A DNA stretch of 41,011 nt from Runella sp. (GCF_027484545.1 NZ_JAIXST010000277.1:1-41011), one strand, 5' to 3'. Shown: positions 1-7,997, numbered from the stretch's first letter. Notes: generated from the sequence alone by a model not told the origin. Made by a program: numbers and translations.

Positions 1-174
1 GATAGTGGCAATGTCATTCATAAGGTGAATGAAAATCAAAGTGGAGGGCAGGCAGGTTTTGTAATCAACCACGGCTTGACCGACAAAGAGCGCGAACTTT
101 ACGAGCGAAAAATAGTCCTTTTACAAGACGAAATCGCCTTTTTGCGCGGCTTGGTCAAAGCGCAGCATCAGTAA
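1..174 (+). CDS. C-terminal fragment of an uncharacterised protein (5' end outside window)
   Basis: Frame 1 is open from the first base to a TAA at 172-174 and gives 57 residues. The last 30 or so residues are rich in E, K, L and R with heptad-like spacing (ending LVKAQHQ), so a short coiled coil or amphipathic helix is likely. Such tails occur on several Bacteroidota helix-turn-helix regulators, but no DNA-binding domain lies inside the window, so this is only a suggestion. It converges on the response-regulator gene, with a terminator hairpin between the two stop codons. Confidence 0.6.
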   Translation, partial: DSGNVIHKVNENQSGGQAGFVINHGLTDKERELYERKIVLLQDEIAFLRGLVKAQHQ

Positions 175-247
175 AGCTATGGTTTCCCATTTTTAATACT
201 TTGAGTGGAAAATTTCAGTATTGGAGGCTGAGGTGTTGAAAAAAGAA

Positions 248-284
248 AATCGTCAGTCGGGGCTGCCTAAACCGACTGACGATT
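248..284 (-). terminator. Rho-independent terminator of the hemN-kinase-regulator unit
   Basis: A perfect 13-bp inverted repeat (AATCGTCAGTCGG / CCGACTGACGATT) surrounds an 11-nt loop. Read on the minus strand, the stem is followed by a T-rich run (TTTTCTTTT, from 249 down to 241), the classic intrinsic terminator layout. It sits 18 bases past the stop of the response-regulator gene. No T-run follows in the plus direction, so it probably serves only the minus-strand operon. Confidence 0.85.
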
Positions 285-301
285 GACAAACGAAGAACTA
301 T

Positions 302-1360
302 TTAATTCCTCATCCTTGCCAGTTTTTCATAGTCCAACACCGTAATAAGACTGCCTTTCATTTCGATGAGGTGTTCATCTTTGAAATCAGAAAGCGTACG
401 AATGACAGTTTCAGTAGCCGTGCCTACAATGCTGGCGAGGTCTTCGCGCGTGATGGCAATGGCAAAAGGCTTTGATTTGTCTTCCTGATACCGATTGGCG
501 AGCATGATAAGCGCTTCGGCTACGCGTTTGCGTACGGAGTTGTAAGCCAATTTCAACAATCTTTCTTCTCGTTCTCTTACTTCGTTAGAAAGCATTTTGA
601 TGAATTTAGTAGCTACATCTCGGTTGTTATAAAGCAAGCTGTTGAACTCATCTTTGGGAATAATGACAATTTCGCTGTCCTGCAAAGCCACCGCCGACTC
701 TTGGTAGGGGGTATTTTCCAGTAAATCCAAATAACCAAAAAAATCGCCCGGTTTGTGAAGTTCAACGATATATTCTTTGCCAAATTCGTTGGCTTTAGAA
801 TTTTTGATTTTTCCGCTTTTTAAGAAATAAACCGCGTTGGGGTAGCTGCCTTTCGAGTAGATGGTTTCCCGTTTTTTATAGACTTTCGTTTTCTTGTTTT
901 CAGAAAGTTTTTTGAGCGATTCAAAGGATTTGACTTCGTTCAAAAATTGATTTAAGCCATCTTCGGTGCGAGAATATTCACTTTTTAGAAGGTCGTTTTT
1001 GCGAAGACGCGTTTCAACGGCGCTCAAAAGTTCGACATCGTCATAAGGCTTGGTGAGGTAATCGTCGGCCCCCAGCGTCATGCCTTTTCGGTAATCGTTT
1101 TTTTCGGCTTTGGCAGTCAGAAAGATAAAGGGAATACTGGCTGTTTCAGATTCTTTGCTGAGTAAGTGAAGTACGCCATAGCCATCTAATTCGGGCATCA
1201 TAATATCGCAAATGATGAGATCAGGCTGCTGTTCCTGCGCCAGTTTGATTCCTTTCTTACCATTTTCTGCAGTGACCACGTTGTAATGTGCCAATTCAAG
1301 AATTTCAGTGGTGTTATCCCTCATATCGGGATTATCTTCAATCAATAAAATGGTTTTCAT
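302..1360 (-). CDS. Response regulator: CheY receiver fused to Crp/Fnr cNMP-binding and HTH domains
   Basis: 352 residues. Residues 3-120 are a CheY-like receiver with acidic D9, phospho-acceptor D52 (in CDIMMPELDG), T82 and K104. About 160-250 is a cyclic-nucleotide-binding-type beta roll and 270-345 a Crp-type winged helix. The recognition helix (ATETVIRTLSDF) keeps the E and R of the Crp/Fnr E-x-x-x-R signature. No N-terminal cysteine cluster is seen, so an Fnr-type Fe-S oxygen sensor is unlikely; input probably comes by phosphorylation. It starts 3 nt after the stop of the PAS histidine kinase, its likely partner, and lies in the hemN transcription unit. By inference it could bind the TGAC-N4-GTCA sites found upstream of hemN, ccoS and ccoI. 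Confidence 0.92.
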   Translation of the reverse strand: MKTILLIEDNPDMRDNTTEILELAHYNVVTAENGKKGIKLAQEQQPDLIICDIMMPELDGYGVLHLLSKESETASIPFIFLTAKAEKNDYRKGMTLGADDYLTKPYDDVELLSAVETRLRKNDLLKSEYSRTEDGLNQFLNEVKSFESLKKLSENKKTKVYKKRETIYSKGSYPNAVYFLKSGKIKNSKANEFGKEYIVELHKPGDFFGYLDLLENTPYQESAVALQDSEIVIIPKDEFNSLLYNNRDVATKFIKMLSNEVREREERLLKLAYNSVRKRVAEALIMLANRYQEDKSKPFAIAITREDLASIVGTATETVIRTLSDFKDEHLIEMKGSLITVLDYEKLARMRN

Positions 1361-1363
1361 TTG

Positions 1364-2605
1364 TTAACAGTTAGGGATTTCTACATACACCGTCGTTCCT
1401 CTATTGAGTTGACTCTCCAAACGAATTTCACCCTGCATGAGTTGAATATACTTCATTACAATGTTAAGCCCCAAACCCGTGCCTTGAATCGTTCCCGAAT
1501 TATGCGCTCTGAAAAAACGATCAAACACGTACGATTGATCCTGTTCAGGAATACCGATTCCCTGATCCTGTACTTCAAATTCAATACTGTTTTCCTTTTT
1601 GTAAGTACGTAAAAAGATGTTTTTACCTGCTTCTGAATACTTTGTAGCGTTAGACAACAAATTAATCAGCACATTTTTGAGCAGATGTCGGTCTATGCAT
1701 ACGTCCACATTGCCTTCGTGGATATACTGTATTTGTTGATTCTCTTTGCAAACCGAACGCATTTCTTCCACTAATTCCTGACAAAATTCAGAAAGGTTGA
1801 ATACAACGGGAACGTTACGAATCTGCCCTTCTTCAAGTTTGCCAAGTGACAAAAAGTCGTTTAGAATTTCGGTAAGATTATTGACTGTTGACTTAATGCG
1901 CTGAACGTGTTTTTGACGTTTCTCATCTTCATCGGCATTTATATAGCGTCCAATCAAAGAGGCTGAAGATAAAATAGTGGCCAAAGGCGTACGAAATTCG
2001 TGCGAGGCAATGGTCACAAATTTGGTCTTCATGTCGTTGAGCTGACGCTCTTTTTCGAGCGCACGCATCACTTCCTGTTTCGATTGCTCGATTTCTTCGA
2101 GTGCCTGCGCCAGTTCGCGGGTACGAAGCTGTACGCGCTCTTCCAAATCCGTATTAAGGAGTTGGATTTGACGGTGAGCTTCGAGCAACGCTTCTGCTTG
2201 TTTTTTACGGGGAGAAATATCAATAATAAAGCTCACCACGTAGTCACCATCGCTGGTGGAACAGGGACTCAAACTGATTTCGACAGGAAACTCGGTGTTA
2301 TCTTTACGTTTGGCATAGAGGTCCAAATTGCCTCCCATGCTCCGGGCCTTGGGGTGTTGCGCATAATTCATTCGATGGTCTACGTGCTTGTGCGCGTAGC
2401 GTTGAGGAATCAGCAGTTCAATTTTTTTGCCTACCAATTCGCCATCTTCGTATCTGAATAGTTCTTGCGCCTTAGGGTTAGCCAATTGGATAATTCCCCA
2501 TGAATCCACGACAATAATTCCCTCCGTCGCACTTTTAAAAAGTGCATCTAACATTTCGACGTGTCTTCTCATCGCTTGGGTTTGCTGAATAAAAACTTCT
2601 AACAT
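1364..2605 (-). CDS. PAS-domain sensor histidine kinase
   Basis: 413 residues from the ATG at 2605. The reading frame is open further upstream, but the extra 33 residues would overlap the end of hemN and look unlike the family, so I prefer this start, 40 nt after hemN. Residues 20-132 are a PAS domain, 134-195 a coiled-coil linker, and about 192-260 HisKA with phospho-acceptor H202 (SHEFRTPLA). HATPase_c runs from 305 to 411, with N-box NLLSNA, G1 DQGIGIP (347) and G2 GTGLGL (375). No transmembrane segment is seen, so the kinase is cytoplasmic and may sense a soluble or redox signal through PAS. It is almost certainly paired with the adjacent receiver-Crp protein. Confidence 0.92.
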   Translation of the reverse strand: MLEVFIQQTQAMRRHVEMLDALFKSATEGIIVVDSWGIIQLANPKAQELFRYEDGELVGKKIELLIPQRYAHKHVDHRMNYAQHPKARSMGGNLDLYAKRKDNTEFPVEISLSPCSTSDGDYVVSFIIDISPRKKQAEALLEAHRQIQLLNTDLEERVQLRTRELAQALEEIEQSKQEVMRALEKERQLNDMKTKFVTIASHEFRTPLATILSSASLIGRYINADEDEKRQKHVQRIKSTVNNLTEILNDFLSLGKLEEGQIRNVPVVFNLSEFCQELVEEMRSVCKENQQIQYIHEGNVDVCIDRHLLKNVLINLLSNATKYSEAGKNIFLRTYKKENSIEFEVQDQGIGIPEQDQSYVFDRFFRAHNSGTIQGTGLGLNIVMKYIQLMQGEIRLESQLNRGTTVYVEIPNC

Positions 2606-2645
2606 ACCAAATACGGAGGTTACGGTGATTTTTCCAAAATTTATT

Positions 2646-4007
2646 TTAAAATGTTTGACTGAAAATGGCAGTTTGGGGTACATCATCCCAAAGACGAGCA
2701 TCAAAAGCCATACTAATATTGCGTATAAAAGCCCTTCCTTTGGGAGTAACTTTTAAATGATAAGGCTCTATCAGGACCAGTCCATCTTTCTCGGGTTCTT
2801 CCAGCCGGGAAAGTGCTTCGTACAGTTCCTGGCATTGCTCTTTAGTATCAAACCAACCGGTTTCAAAGTGACACATCAATTGCAGGATATGACGACGCAG
2901 TATCAAGTCAGAACGAGTCAATATGTGACCTCTGAATGTTGGCAACTCATTGTTTTTCAGTCGCTCATAGTATTTTTCGACTGTTTTTTCGTTCTGTGCA
3001 TATCCCCACCAACAATCGCTGATGGCCGATACACCCAAGCCGATCAACAGGCGGGTTTGGGTGGTGGTATAGCCCATGAAATTGCGGTGAAGTTTCTTTT
3101 GCTCCAATGCTTCGTAAAGGGAGTCGGTTTTGAGCGAAAAATGATCCATACCGATGTCAGTATAGCCGGCCAATTCGAGTGCTCCGCAGCAAGCTTCGTA
3201 GATGGCTAATTTTTTTGCGGCATCGGGTAGGTCGGCTTCCGTAAATTTACGCTGACCCGGTTTGATCCAAGGTACGTGTGCGTAGCTGTACAAGGCAATG
3301 CGGTCGGGGCGCAGTTGAATTACTTCCCCAATGGTCTGAGTCATACCGCAAACTCGCTGTTGTGGTAACCCATATACTAAATCAAAATTGACCGAAGTAT
3401 AACCGATTTCTCGGGCTTTTTCGGTGACGTGTTTTACCTGATGGTAAGTTTGCGGGCGATTGATGAGTTCAAGAATAATCGGGTTAAAATCCTGAACGCC
3501 AATGCTGATTCGTTTAAAACCTAAGTCATATAAAGTTTGAAGGTGTTCATCAGTCGTACTGGCAGGATGCGCCTCAAATCCAAATTCGTGCTGTGGGTGA
3601 ATGTCTGCTTTCTCAAACAGGCCATTAATTAACGTACGTAAATTATCGGGACTGAAAAAAGTAGGTGTCCCGCCTCCTAAGTGAATTTCCCGAATTTGAG
3701 GACGCGCGGGCAAAAAATCAACGTAGAGTTGCCATTCTTTGAGCAAAGCAGTAATATAGGGCTGCTCGACTTTGTGGTTAACCGTAATACGGGTGTTGCA
3801 GCCACAATACGTACACAAACTTTCGCAAAAAGGCAGATGCAAATAAAGGCTGATGCCTTCAGTAGCGTTGCTCACCTCAAATGTATCTTTGACTAAATCC
3901 TTCCAACGGGATTCGGCAAGTTCAGTCTTGTCCCAGTAAGGTACGGTTGGGTAACTGGTATATCGAGGACCCGGTACGTTGTATTTTTGGAGGAGATGCG
4001 TATTCAT
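2646..4007 (-). CDS. hemN: Oxygen-independent coproporphyrinogen III oxidase (radical SAM)
   Basis: 453 residues from the ATG at 4007, matching the usual HemN length of about 455; an upstream in-frame ATG at 4052 would add 15 non-family residues. The radical-SAM cluster CxxxCxxC is at C61, C65 and C68, followed by C70, as is typical of HemN (FCESLCTYCGC). The N-terminus carries the conserved GPRYTSYPT. It decarboxylates coproporphyrinogen III to protoporphyrinogen IX without oxygen, supplying heme at low oxygen, which fits its link to the cbb3 oxidase. It is first in a unit with the PAS kinase and the receiver-Crp regulator. A TGAC-N4-GTCA operator and -7 promoter word lie just upstream. Confidence 0.95.
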   Translation of the reverse strand: MNTHLLQKYNVPGPRYTSYPTVPYWDKTELAESRWKDLVKDTFEVSNATEGISLYLHLPFCESLCTYCGCNTRITVNHKVEQPYITALLKEWQLYVDFLPARPQIREIHLGGGTPTFFSPDNLRTLINGLFEKADIHPQHEFGFEAHPASTTDEHLQTLYDLGFKRISIGVQDFNPIILELINRPQTYHQVKHVTEKAREIGYTSVNFDLVYGLPQQRVCGMTQTIGEVIQLRPDRIALYSYAHVPWIKPGQRKFTEADLPDAAKKLAIYEACCGALELAGYTDIGMDHFSLKTDSLYEALEQKKLHRNFMGYTTTQTRLLIGLGVSAISDCWWGYAQNEKTVEKYYERLKNNELPTFRGHILTRSDLILRRHILQLMCHFETGWFDTKEQCQELYEALSRLEEPEKDGLVLIEPYHLKVTPKGRAFIRNISMAFDARLWDDVPQTAIFSQTF

Positions 4008-4025
4008 GGTAAATAGGTATTTTAC

Positions 4026-4068
4026 CAAAAATGCACGGTATTGAAAAAGCAAAATATGACATTTGTCA
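4026..4068 (-). promoter_or_regulatory. Putative hemN promoter with Crp/Fnr-like operator
   Basis: The operator TGACATTTGTCA (4057-4068) is a perfect TGAC-N4-GTCA palindrome, with the same geometry as the Fnr/Dnr half-sites TGAT-N4-ATCA. Read toward hemN, its centre lies 29.5 bases before an 8-mer CATTTTTG (4033-4026), one base off the Bacteroidota -7 word TAnnTTTG. That puts the operator near -41.5, the class II activation position. The same operator, spacing and promoter word occur before ccoI. The start site is inferred, not measured. Confidence 0.6.
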
Positions 4069-4102
4069 GGCAGTGGATAAAAATATCAAGTACTGAGTGT
4101 AA

Positions 4103-4116
4103 TTGAAGTGAATCAA
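4103..4116. promoter_or_regulatory. Fnr-like palindrome TTGA-N6-TCAA between hemN and the HTH gene
   Basis: TTGAAGTGAATCAA matches the Fnr/Crp-family pattern TTGA-N6-TCAA exactly. It lies about 96 bases before the hemN start and 56 bases before the divergent HTH gene at 4173, so it could serve either. It differs in its inner bases from the TGAC-N4-GTCA sites and may be a second, weaker site or chance. Confidence 0.4.
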
Positions 4117-4172
4117 AAAGATTATTCTTGTGAAGCCGAATGAAAAGAGTACTGATTTAACATTAGGAACAG

Positions 4173-4544
4173 ATGAATAATACGGACGAAATTTATATGG
4201 AAAAGTTGGAGAAAATACAAAAAAGAATTTCTCCTGAACATCATGCCAATACCCTTAAAAGAATGGGATTGGCTGCAAGGATCTATGAAGGTATGCACAC
4301 CAAAGGGCTTACAAATCAGGAGTTTGCTTTTTTAATGGGTAAAAAACCCGCTGAAATTAGTCGTTGGTTGAGCGGAACGCACAATTTTACAACAGAAACT
4401 CTTTGGGAAATAGAGCGTGTATTGGGAATACAACTGGTAGCGGGAGCAGCATCTCCTACTCCCGACGCCTTGCGAGCATTCATTATTGAGGAAATACAAA
4501 AAGCATTTGAGCGATTTAATTGGCAGATGAGTGTGAATCAGTAA
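4173..4544 (+). CDS. Helix-turn-helix (XRE-type) transcriptional regulator, antitoxin-like
   Basis: 123 residues. A helix-turn-helix occupies about residues 48-88 (TNQEFAFLMGKKPAEISRWL), with the second helix carrying the contact residues PAEISRW. This is the pattern of HigA/XRE regulators in which the protein binds its own promoter. No toxin-sized gene sits immediately next to it, so it is either a solo regulator or an orphan antitoxin. It is divergent from hemN and lies just outside the safE-like remnant at 4560. The N-terminal 35 residues are lysine/glutamate rich and may be a helical extension. Confidence 0.75.
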   Translation: MNNTDEIYMEKLEKIQKRISPEHHANTLKRMGLAARIYEGMHTKGLTNQEFAFLMGKKPAEISRWLSGTHNFTTETLWEIERVLGIQLVAGAASPTPDALRAFIIEEIQKAFERFNWQMSVNQ

Positions 4545-4559
4545 AATCTAACCGGTGTG

Positions 4560-4612
4560 TTATTTAACAGCCCCATGGCAGATAGAAATTTCATCTACTT
4601 CCAAACCTAATA
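4560..4612 (-). pseudogene. Remnant 3' end of a second safE-like gene
   Basis: On the minus strand this stretch ends in TAA and encodes LGLEVDEISICHGAVK, matching the C-terminus of the safE-like protein at 11422 (LGLETREIPVCHGVVK) at 11 of 16 residues. By my hand alignment the DNA agrees at 37 of 50 positions. No open frame continues upstream with family features, so only the tail survives. It lies in the same orientation as the intact gene and marks the far edge of the block 4.6-11.4 kb. This suggests that block was inserted at, or rearranged with, a safE-like gene. Confidence 0.7.
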
Positions 4613-4684
4613 TCTTTAGGATTATTAGAATTTGGTGTGTTTCAAACGTATATTTTTTATGTTTGTAGCCCATACTATTCTCAA

Positions 4685-5467
4685 ATGCACCAATCTATTT
4701 CTAAAACCCTTTCTGAACTACCCGAAGACCGTTTTCGGATAGATGAAAATGTAATCGCACTCGCCGACGGTGCGGGCGGTATGGGTGTCTATGCAGGTGA
4801 ATGGGCATCTTATTTATGTGAACATCTGCCTTCTGAACCTTGGAATGATTTTAGTGCATTTGAAAAATGGTTGGATAACATCTGGGAGCAGTTTTTCGAC
4901 TTATATCAAGCCCAAAGCCAAAACACCAATTGGGCTGCCAAATTTATTGACGAGGGGTCTGCTTCGACCTTAATAGCGGTTTGGCCTCAATATCATAAAG
5001 CGGCGGTTTATGGCGACAGTGTACTTTTTGTGTATGATTCAAAACATGACAAACTTTCAGCTTCTCTTGCCAGTCCACTTGAATTCAATGAATCTCCCTA
5101 TTTGATTAATTGGCGCGAACCTGCTCTTGAAGTTGGGTTTCGACTTATTGATTTGCCCAAACAAGCTGAAATTTGGCTTGCTTCCGATACCCTTGCGCAG
5201 TATTTCTGGGGAACATTCTTGCAGTCGTCATCCAACTCCGACGACCAACGACAATTTAGAGAAGTTTGCCAATTACCTTCCCGTTTGGGCGGTTTGTGGG
5301 AAAACATAGCACGTTTGCCTTTACAATCTTTTGAAAAGGATGTGCTTCAACCTTTAAAATCAGCCTTGACCTCAGAAAATGGTTTTCGGGAATATGTCGA
5401 AAAATTACAATCGCAAAAAATGTTGGGGATTGATGACATGACACTCATTATCCATTCGTTGGCATGA
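4685..5467 (+). CDS. PP2C-family protein serine/threonine phosphatase
   Basis: 260 residues from the ATG at 4685; an in-frame ATG at 4637 would add 16 residues. PP2C metal-site motifs are visible: DGAGG (28-32), GSAST (91-95), GDS (110-112), SDTL in the place of SDG, and the terminal IDDMT with D250/D251. The enzyme should remove phosphate from Ser/Thr using two Mn/Mg ions. It is cytoplasmic, with no signal or membrane segment. Its stop overlaps the start of the PLD-like gene (ATGA), so translation is probably coupled. With the downstream vWA protein and the kinase at 8090 it forms a kinase/phosphatase/vWA set like the TerY-associated triads, with no Ter proteins in sight. Confidence 0.85.
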   Translation: MHQSISKTLSELPEDRFRIDENVIALADGAGGMGVYAGEWASYLCEHLPSEPWNDFSAFEKWLDNIWEQFFDLYQAQSQNTNWAAKFIDEGSASTLIAVWPQYHKAAVYGDSVLFVYDSKHDKLSASLASPLEFNESPYLINWREPALEVGFRLIDLPKQAEIWLASDTLAQYFWGTFLQSSSNSDDQRQFREVCQLPSRLGGLWENIARLPLQSFEKDVLQPLKSALTSENGFREYVEKLQSQKMLGIDDMTLIIHSLA

Positions 5468-6645
5468 ATATACAGGTACTTTTTACTAACATACGCCCCA
5501 AGTTAGTACAACATTTATCGTTGGCTACTGATGAGATTCGCGCGGCTATCGCGTGGTTTACGGATCAAACTATTGCGGAAGTACTGGTGGAGGCTGCGCA
5601 AAAAGGGGTAAAGGTCTCGTTGATAGTGGAAAACGACGAAATTAACCATCAATCACGGATTGATTATCAAACCTTACAGCAGCACGGCATCCAAATCATT
5701 TGGGCTGATGTAGTGACGGGGGGCAAAATGCACCATAAATTTTGCGTGATTGACCGAAAAAAGGTTTTGTGGGGTTCCTATAATTGGACTTACTGTGGTG
5801 CCATCTATAACAAAGAAAACCTGTCGATTGTGGAAGATGACCCCAATTTGGCCCAACTCTTTTTGGAGGAATTCAGTCAACTTTTAGAGGAGTTTGGCCC
5901 AAAAATAACCACGAATCCGCAGAAAGAGCTGATAAATAAGTCACAAGAGTGGCGGTTGGCTATCCAACTTTTAGAAGCCGAAATAGGGTATTTACAACAA
6001 CAAAAGTCTGATTATGAAACCGTTATTGAGCAATACTATTATCAGTTGAAGTCGGCTCTCGGAGATTTGTTGCTTCGGCATCTTTCGCTCAAAACCGAAT
6101 GGGCGAGGCGAGAGGCTGAGTTGACCGCCAAAAACCAAGATAAACAAAGATATGAAGGCTATCGTGTTGACTATGAGCGCGTAACTACTCAACTCTCGCA
6201 GGTCGAAGAAGTAGTTAAATTGGAAGAAGATACTGAGAGGAAGCTCAAAAAAATGTACCGTGAGGCGATTATATTGGGGCACCCCGACAAGTTTATGCAC
6301 GACCCCGCCAAGCAACAAAAAGCCCAAACGATAGCCACTGAATTAATCGCTGCCTACCAACGCCGCGACCTCGCCAAAGTGACCGAAATTTGGCAATCTT
6401 TGAAAGAGGGTACAGCTTTTGGTATTGATTGGGACAGTTCCAAAAGCAGCGATGATTGGCAGCAAATCCATGCCCGACTGCTCCTCCGACGCGAAGACTT
6501 ATTACGTGAAATCGGGTTGCTTGAAACGGATGAAATTGTGGTAGTGTACGAACAAATAGGTAATTTTGAAAAGCACTTTTCCGACTTGCGCATTCGATTG
6601 CAACAAGACATCAAAAACTTAGAAAAGCAACTCAAAGTAAGCTAA
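5464..6645 (+). CDS. PLD-family nuclease-like protein with coiled coil and J-like C-terminus
   Basis: 393 residues. Residues 1-140 are a phospholipase-D-like domain with one HKD motif (H90-x-K92, D97, then G104-S105-x-N107 and E118-N119). Single-motif members usually act as dimeric nucleases or phosphodiesterases. Residues 160-260 are rich in E, K, Q and L and look like a long coiled coil. Around 255-310 there is a J-domain-like stretch containing HPDK (HPD at 273-275), the motif that stimulates Hsp70, though the flanking helices are too short for me to call a full J domain. It overlaps the PP2C gene by 4 nt and is followed after 8 nt by the vWA gene, so an operon is clear. Substrate unknown. 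Confidence 0.8.
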   Translation: MNIQVLFTNIRPKLVQHLSLATDEIRAAIAWFTDQTIAEVLVEAAQKGVKVSLIVENDEINHQSRIDYQTLQQHGIQIIWADVVTGGKMHHKFCVIDRKKVLWGSYNWTYCGAIYNKENLSIVEDDPNLAQLFLEEFSQLLEEFGPKITTNPQKELINKSQEWRLAIQLLEAEIGYLQQQKSDYETVIEQYYYQLKSALGDLLLRHLSLKTEWARREAELTAKNQDKQRYEGYRVDYERVTTQLSQVEEVVKLEEDTERKLKKMYREAIILGHPDKFMHDPAKQQKAQTIATELIAAYQRRDLAKVTEIWQSLKEGTAFGIDWDSSKSSDDWQQIHARLLLRREDLLREIGLLETDEIVVVYEQIGNFEKHFSDLRIRLQQDIKNLEKQLKVS

Positions 6646-6653
6646 TACGATTC

Positions 6654-7622
6654 ATGCCGAATCTCATCAAATCCCAACTTTTACCCGCTGAACGAACGGC
6701 TGTACAGCAGCTTTTGCAAGCGGCAATGAGCCAAGTCGTACCTAAGTCAAAGCCTTATACTGCCTACATTACGCGCAAAACGCCTTCGGCTATGTTGTTT
6801 TTGATTGACCAATCGGGATCGATGGATGTCGAAATCGTTTTTCAGGGACAAACCACCACCAAAGCTCAAGCGGTGGCGTTGACGCTCAATTCGTTATTGG
6901 ACGAAATCCTCAATCGCTGCAACCGCGAAGGTGAATTGCGTGAATACTTTCAAATCGGTATCATTGGCTACGGAAATCAAGATGATGACGCCTATTCCGC
7001 TTGGCAAGGAGCCTTGGATGGGGAAGCATTTGTGGGGATGTCTCAACTGCGCGACCATTATTTGAGCATGACCCAGACCACCGTAGAACAAACCATTCGT
7101 GGGCGAATGATTGTGAGTCAAAAACCTGTACGTGAATGGATAACGCCTCAGTCGGGCGGACTTACGCCCATGAAAGCGGCCTTGGATTTGGCCGCAGATT
7201 GGCTTGAACAGTGGATTGTGGCTTTGGAAGACAAAGATTGTTATCCGCCTATTGTTATCAATATTACCGATGGTGAAGCAACCGATGGTGACGACACCGA
7301 ACTCTTGCAAGCGGCTCGCCGTATGAAAACCTTGAATACTGCCGACGGAAACGTGTTGCTGTTCAACGTTCACCTCTCCGATACAGAACATACACCCGTG
7401 CTTTTTCCACAGAATCCCGACGACTTGCCCGAGGATAATTACGCACAGTTGCTGTATCGAATGTCGAGCGAAATGCCTGCATCGTACAACACTGACATAG
7501 CCCGCCTCACCCAAAAAGACCTCCGTGGAGCTTACACGGGCATGGCGTTCAACGCCAATATCAATGCGTTGGTGTATTTTCTCCAAATTGGAACCACCAC
7601 CTCCATGGGACGAACCAAGTAA
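6654..7622 (+). CDS. von Willebrand factor type A (vWA) domain protein, TerY-like
   Basis: 322 residues. The vWA domain starts near residue 46 with the MIDAS motif D52-Q-S54-G-S56 (LIDQSGSMD), continues with T171 in GGLTPMKAAL, and has D206 in NITDGEATDGD, so all three metal-site elements are intact. No signal peptide or membrane segment is seen, so it is cytoplasmic. vWA proteins of this type occur beside PP2C phosphatases and kinases (TerY-P triads) and are thought to act as metal-dependent scaffolds or adaptors; that role here is inference. It is the last plus-strand gene of the PP2C-PLD-vWA operon, and the kinase follows after a small minus-strand toxin-antitoxin locus. Confidence 0.87.
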   Translation: MPNLIKSQLLPAERTAVQQLLQAAMSQVVPKSKPYTAYITRKTPSAMLFLIDQSGSMDVEIVFQGQTTTKAQAVALTLNSLLDEILNRCNREGELREYFQIGIIGYGNQDDDAYSAWQGALDGEAFVGMSQLRDHYLSMTQTTVEQTIRGRMIVSQKPVREWITPQSGGLTPMKAALDLAADWLEQWIVALEDKDCYPPIVINITDGEATDGDDTELLQAARRMKTLNTADGNVLLFNVHLSDTEHTPVLFPQNPDDLPEDNYAQLLYRMSSEMPASYNTDIARLTQKDLRGAYTGMAFNANINALVYFLQIGTTTSMGRTK

Positions 7623-7640
7623 ATACGCAACAATGTAGGC

Positions 7641-7800
7641 CTATGATTGAAAAAACGCAGGTGTGATTTTACGAAGCTGTAGAAAGGTATCTTGTAGATG
7701 GTCAAAGTCACCGTCTGTGGTGACGAGTTCGAGAAGCGAGGCAGTAGCCTCAATCGCTGTAGCTTTTAGAAATAATATTGGTATCAAAAAGCAAATTCAT
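7641..7800 (-). pseudogene. Broken PIN-domain (VapC-like) toxin
   Basis: The minus strand starts at 7800 with MNLLFDTNII, the typical PIN N-terminus with its first catalytic Asp, but stops after 16 codons. In another frame the DNA then encodes ATAIEATASLLELVTTDGDF followed by DHL and a short tail to a stop at 7641. That is the usual PIN C-terminus (a TTDxDF motif with the last acidic residues). The middle of the domain, roughly 80 residues, is missing and the ends are out of frame. The ATG overlaps the antitoxin stop (TAATG), the normal layout of such operons. Confidence 0.8.
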
Positions 7801-7997
7801 TACTTTGAAAGCATTTTGAGGGCTTGTTCGATTTCCTCGTTCGAAAGCTCCTCTCCCTTGATGTCGTAAAACTTCTTGGGGTCATAGCCGGTCTGTTTAC
7901 CAAATGCAGAAGTACCTCCTGCCGCAATAATCTCTTCGGCAGCGTAGGTTTTGGGAAGTTTGAGAAAATAAGGCTTGGTGATTGTTTTTGTTTTCAT
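7800..7997 (-). CDS. Antitoxin partner of the broken PIN toxin
   Basis: 65 residues, intact, ending in LSNEEIEQALKMLSK. Its TAA overlaps the ATG of the PIN toxin remnant (TAATG), so it is the upstream antitoxin gene of a type II pair. The N-terminal half (KTITKPYFLKLPKTY) could form a small beta-type DNA-binding unit. The C-terminal half is acidic and helical, as expected for the toxin-binding part. I do not recognise the exact antitoxin family; assignment rests mainly on gene order and size. With the toxin deleted it may be a relic, or may still give cross-immunity to a related toxin. Confidence 0.6.
   Translation of the reverse strand: MKTKTITKPYFLKLPKTYAAEEIIAAGGTSAFGKQTGYDPKKFYDIKGEELSNEEIEQALKMLSK

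Noticed and set aside
1361-1612. Plus-strand open frame opposite the histidine kinase
   Set aside because: No domain, lies wholly over a well-supported gene in antisense.
2606-2704. Longer N-terminus for the PAS histidine kinase
   Set aside because: It would overlap hemN by 59 bases and has no domain; 2605 is preferred.
4008-4052. Longer N-terminus for hemN
   Set aside because: It would extend through the predicted promoter and adds residues not seen in HemN.
4173-4544. HTH gene called as half of a HigBA toxin-antitoxin pair
   Set aside because: No HigB-sized gene is adjacent on either side; only a regulator can be supported.
6894-7586. Long minus-strand open frame over the vWA gene
   Set aside because: Rich in His/Cys/Arg text typical of antisense shadows; the plus strand has an intact MIDAS domain.
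7532-7753. Minus-strand open frame overlapping the vWA end and PIN remnant
   Set aside because: Its translation lacks PIN features; the toxin remnant is in other frames.
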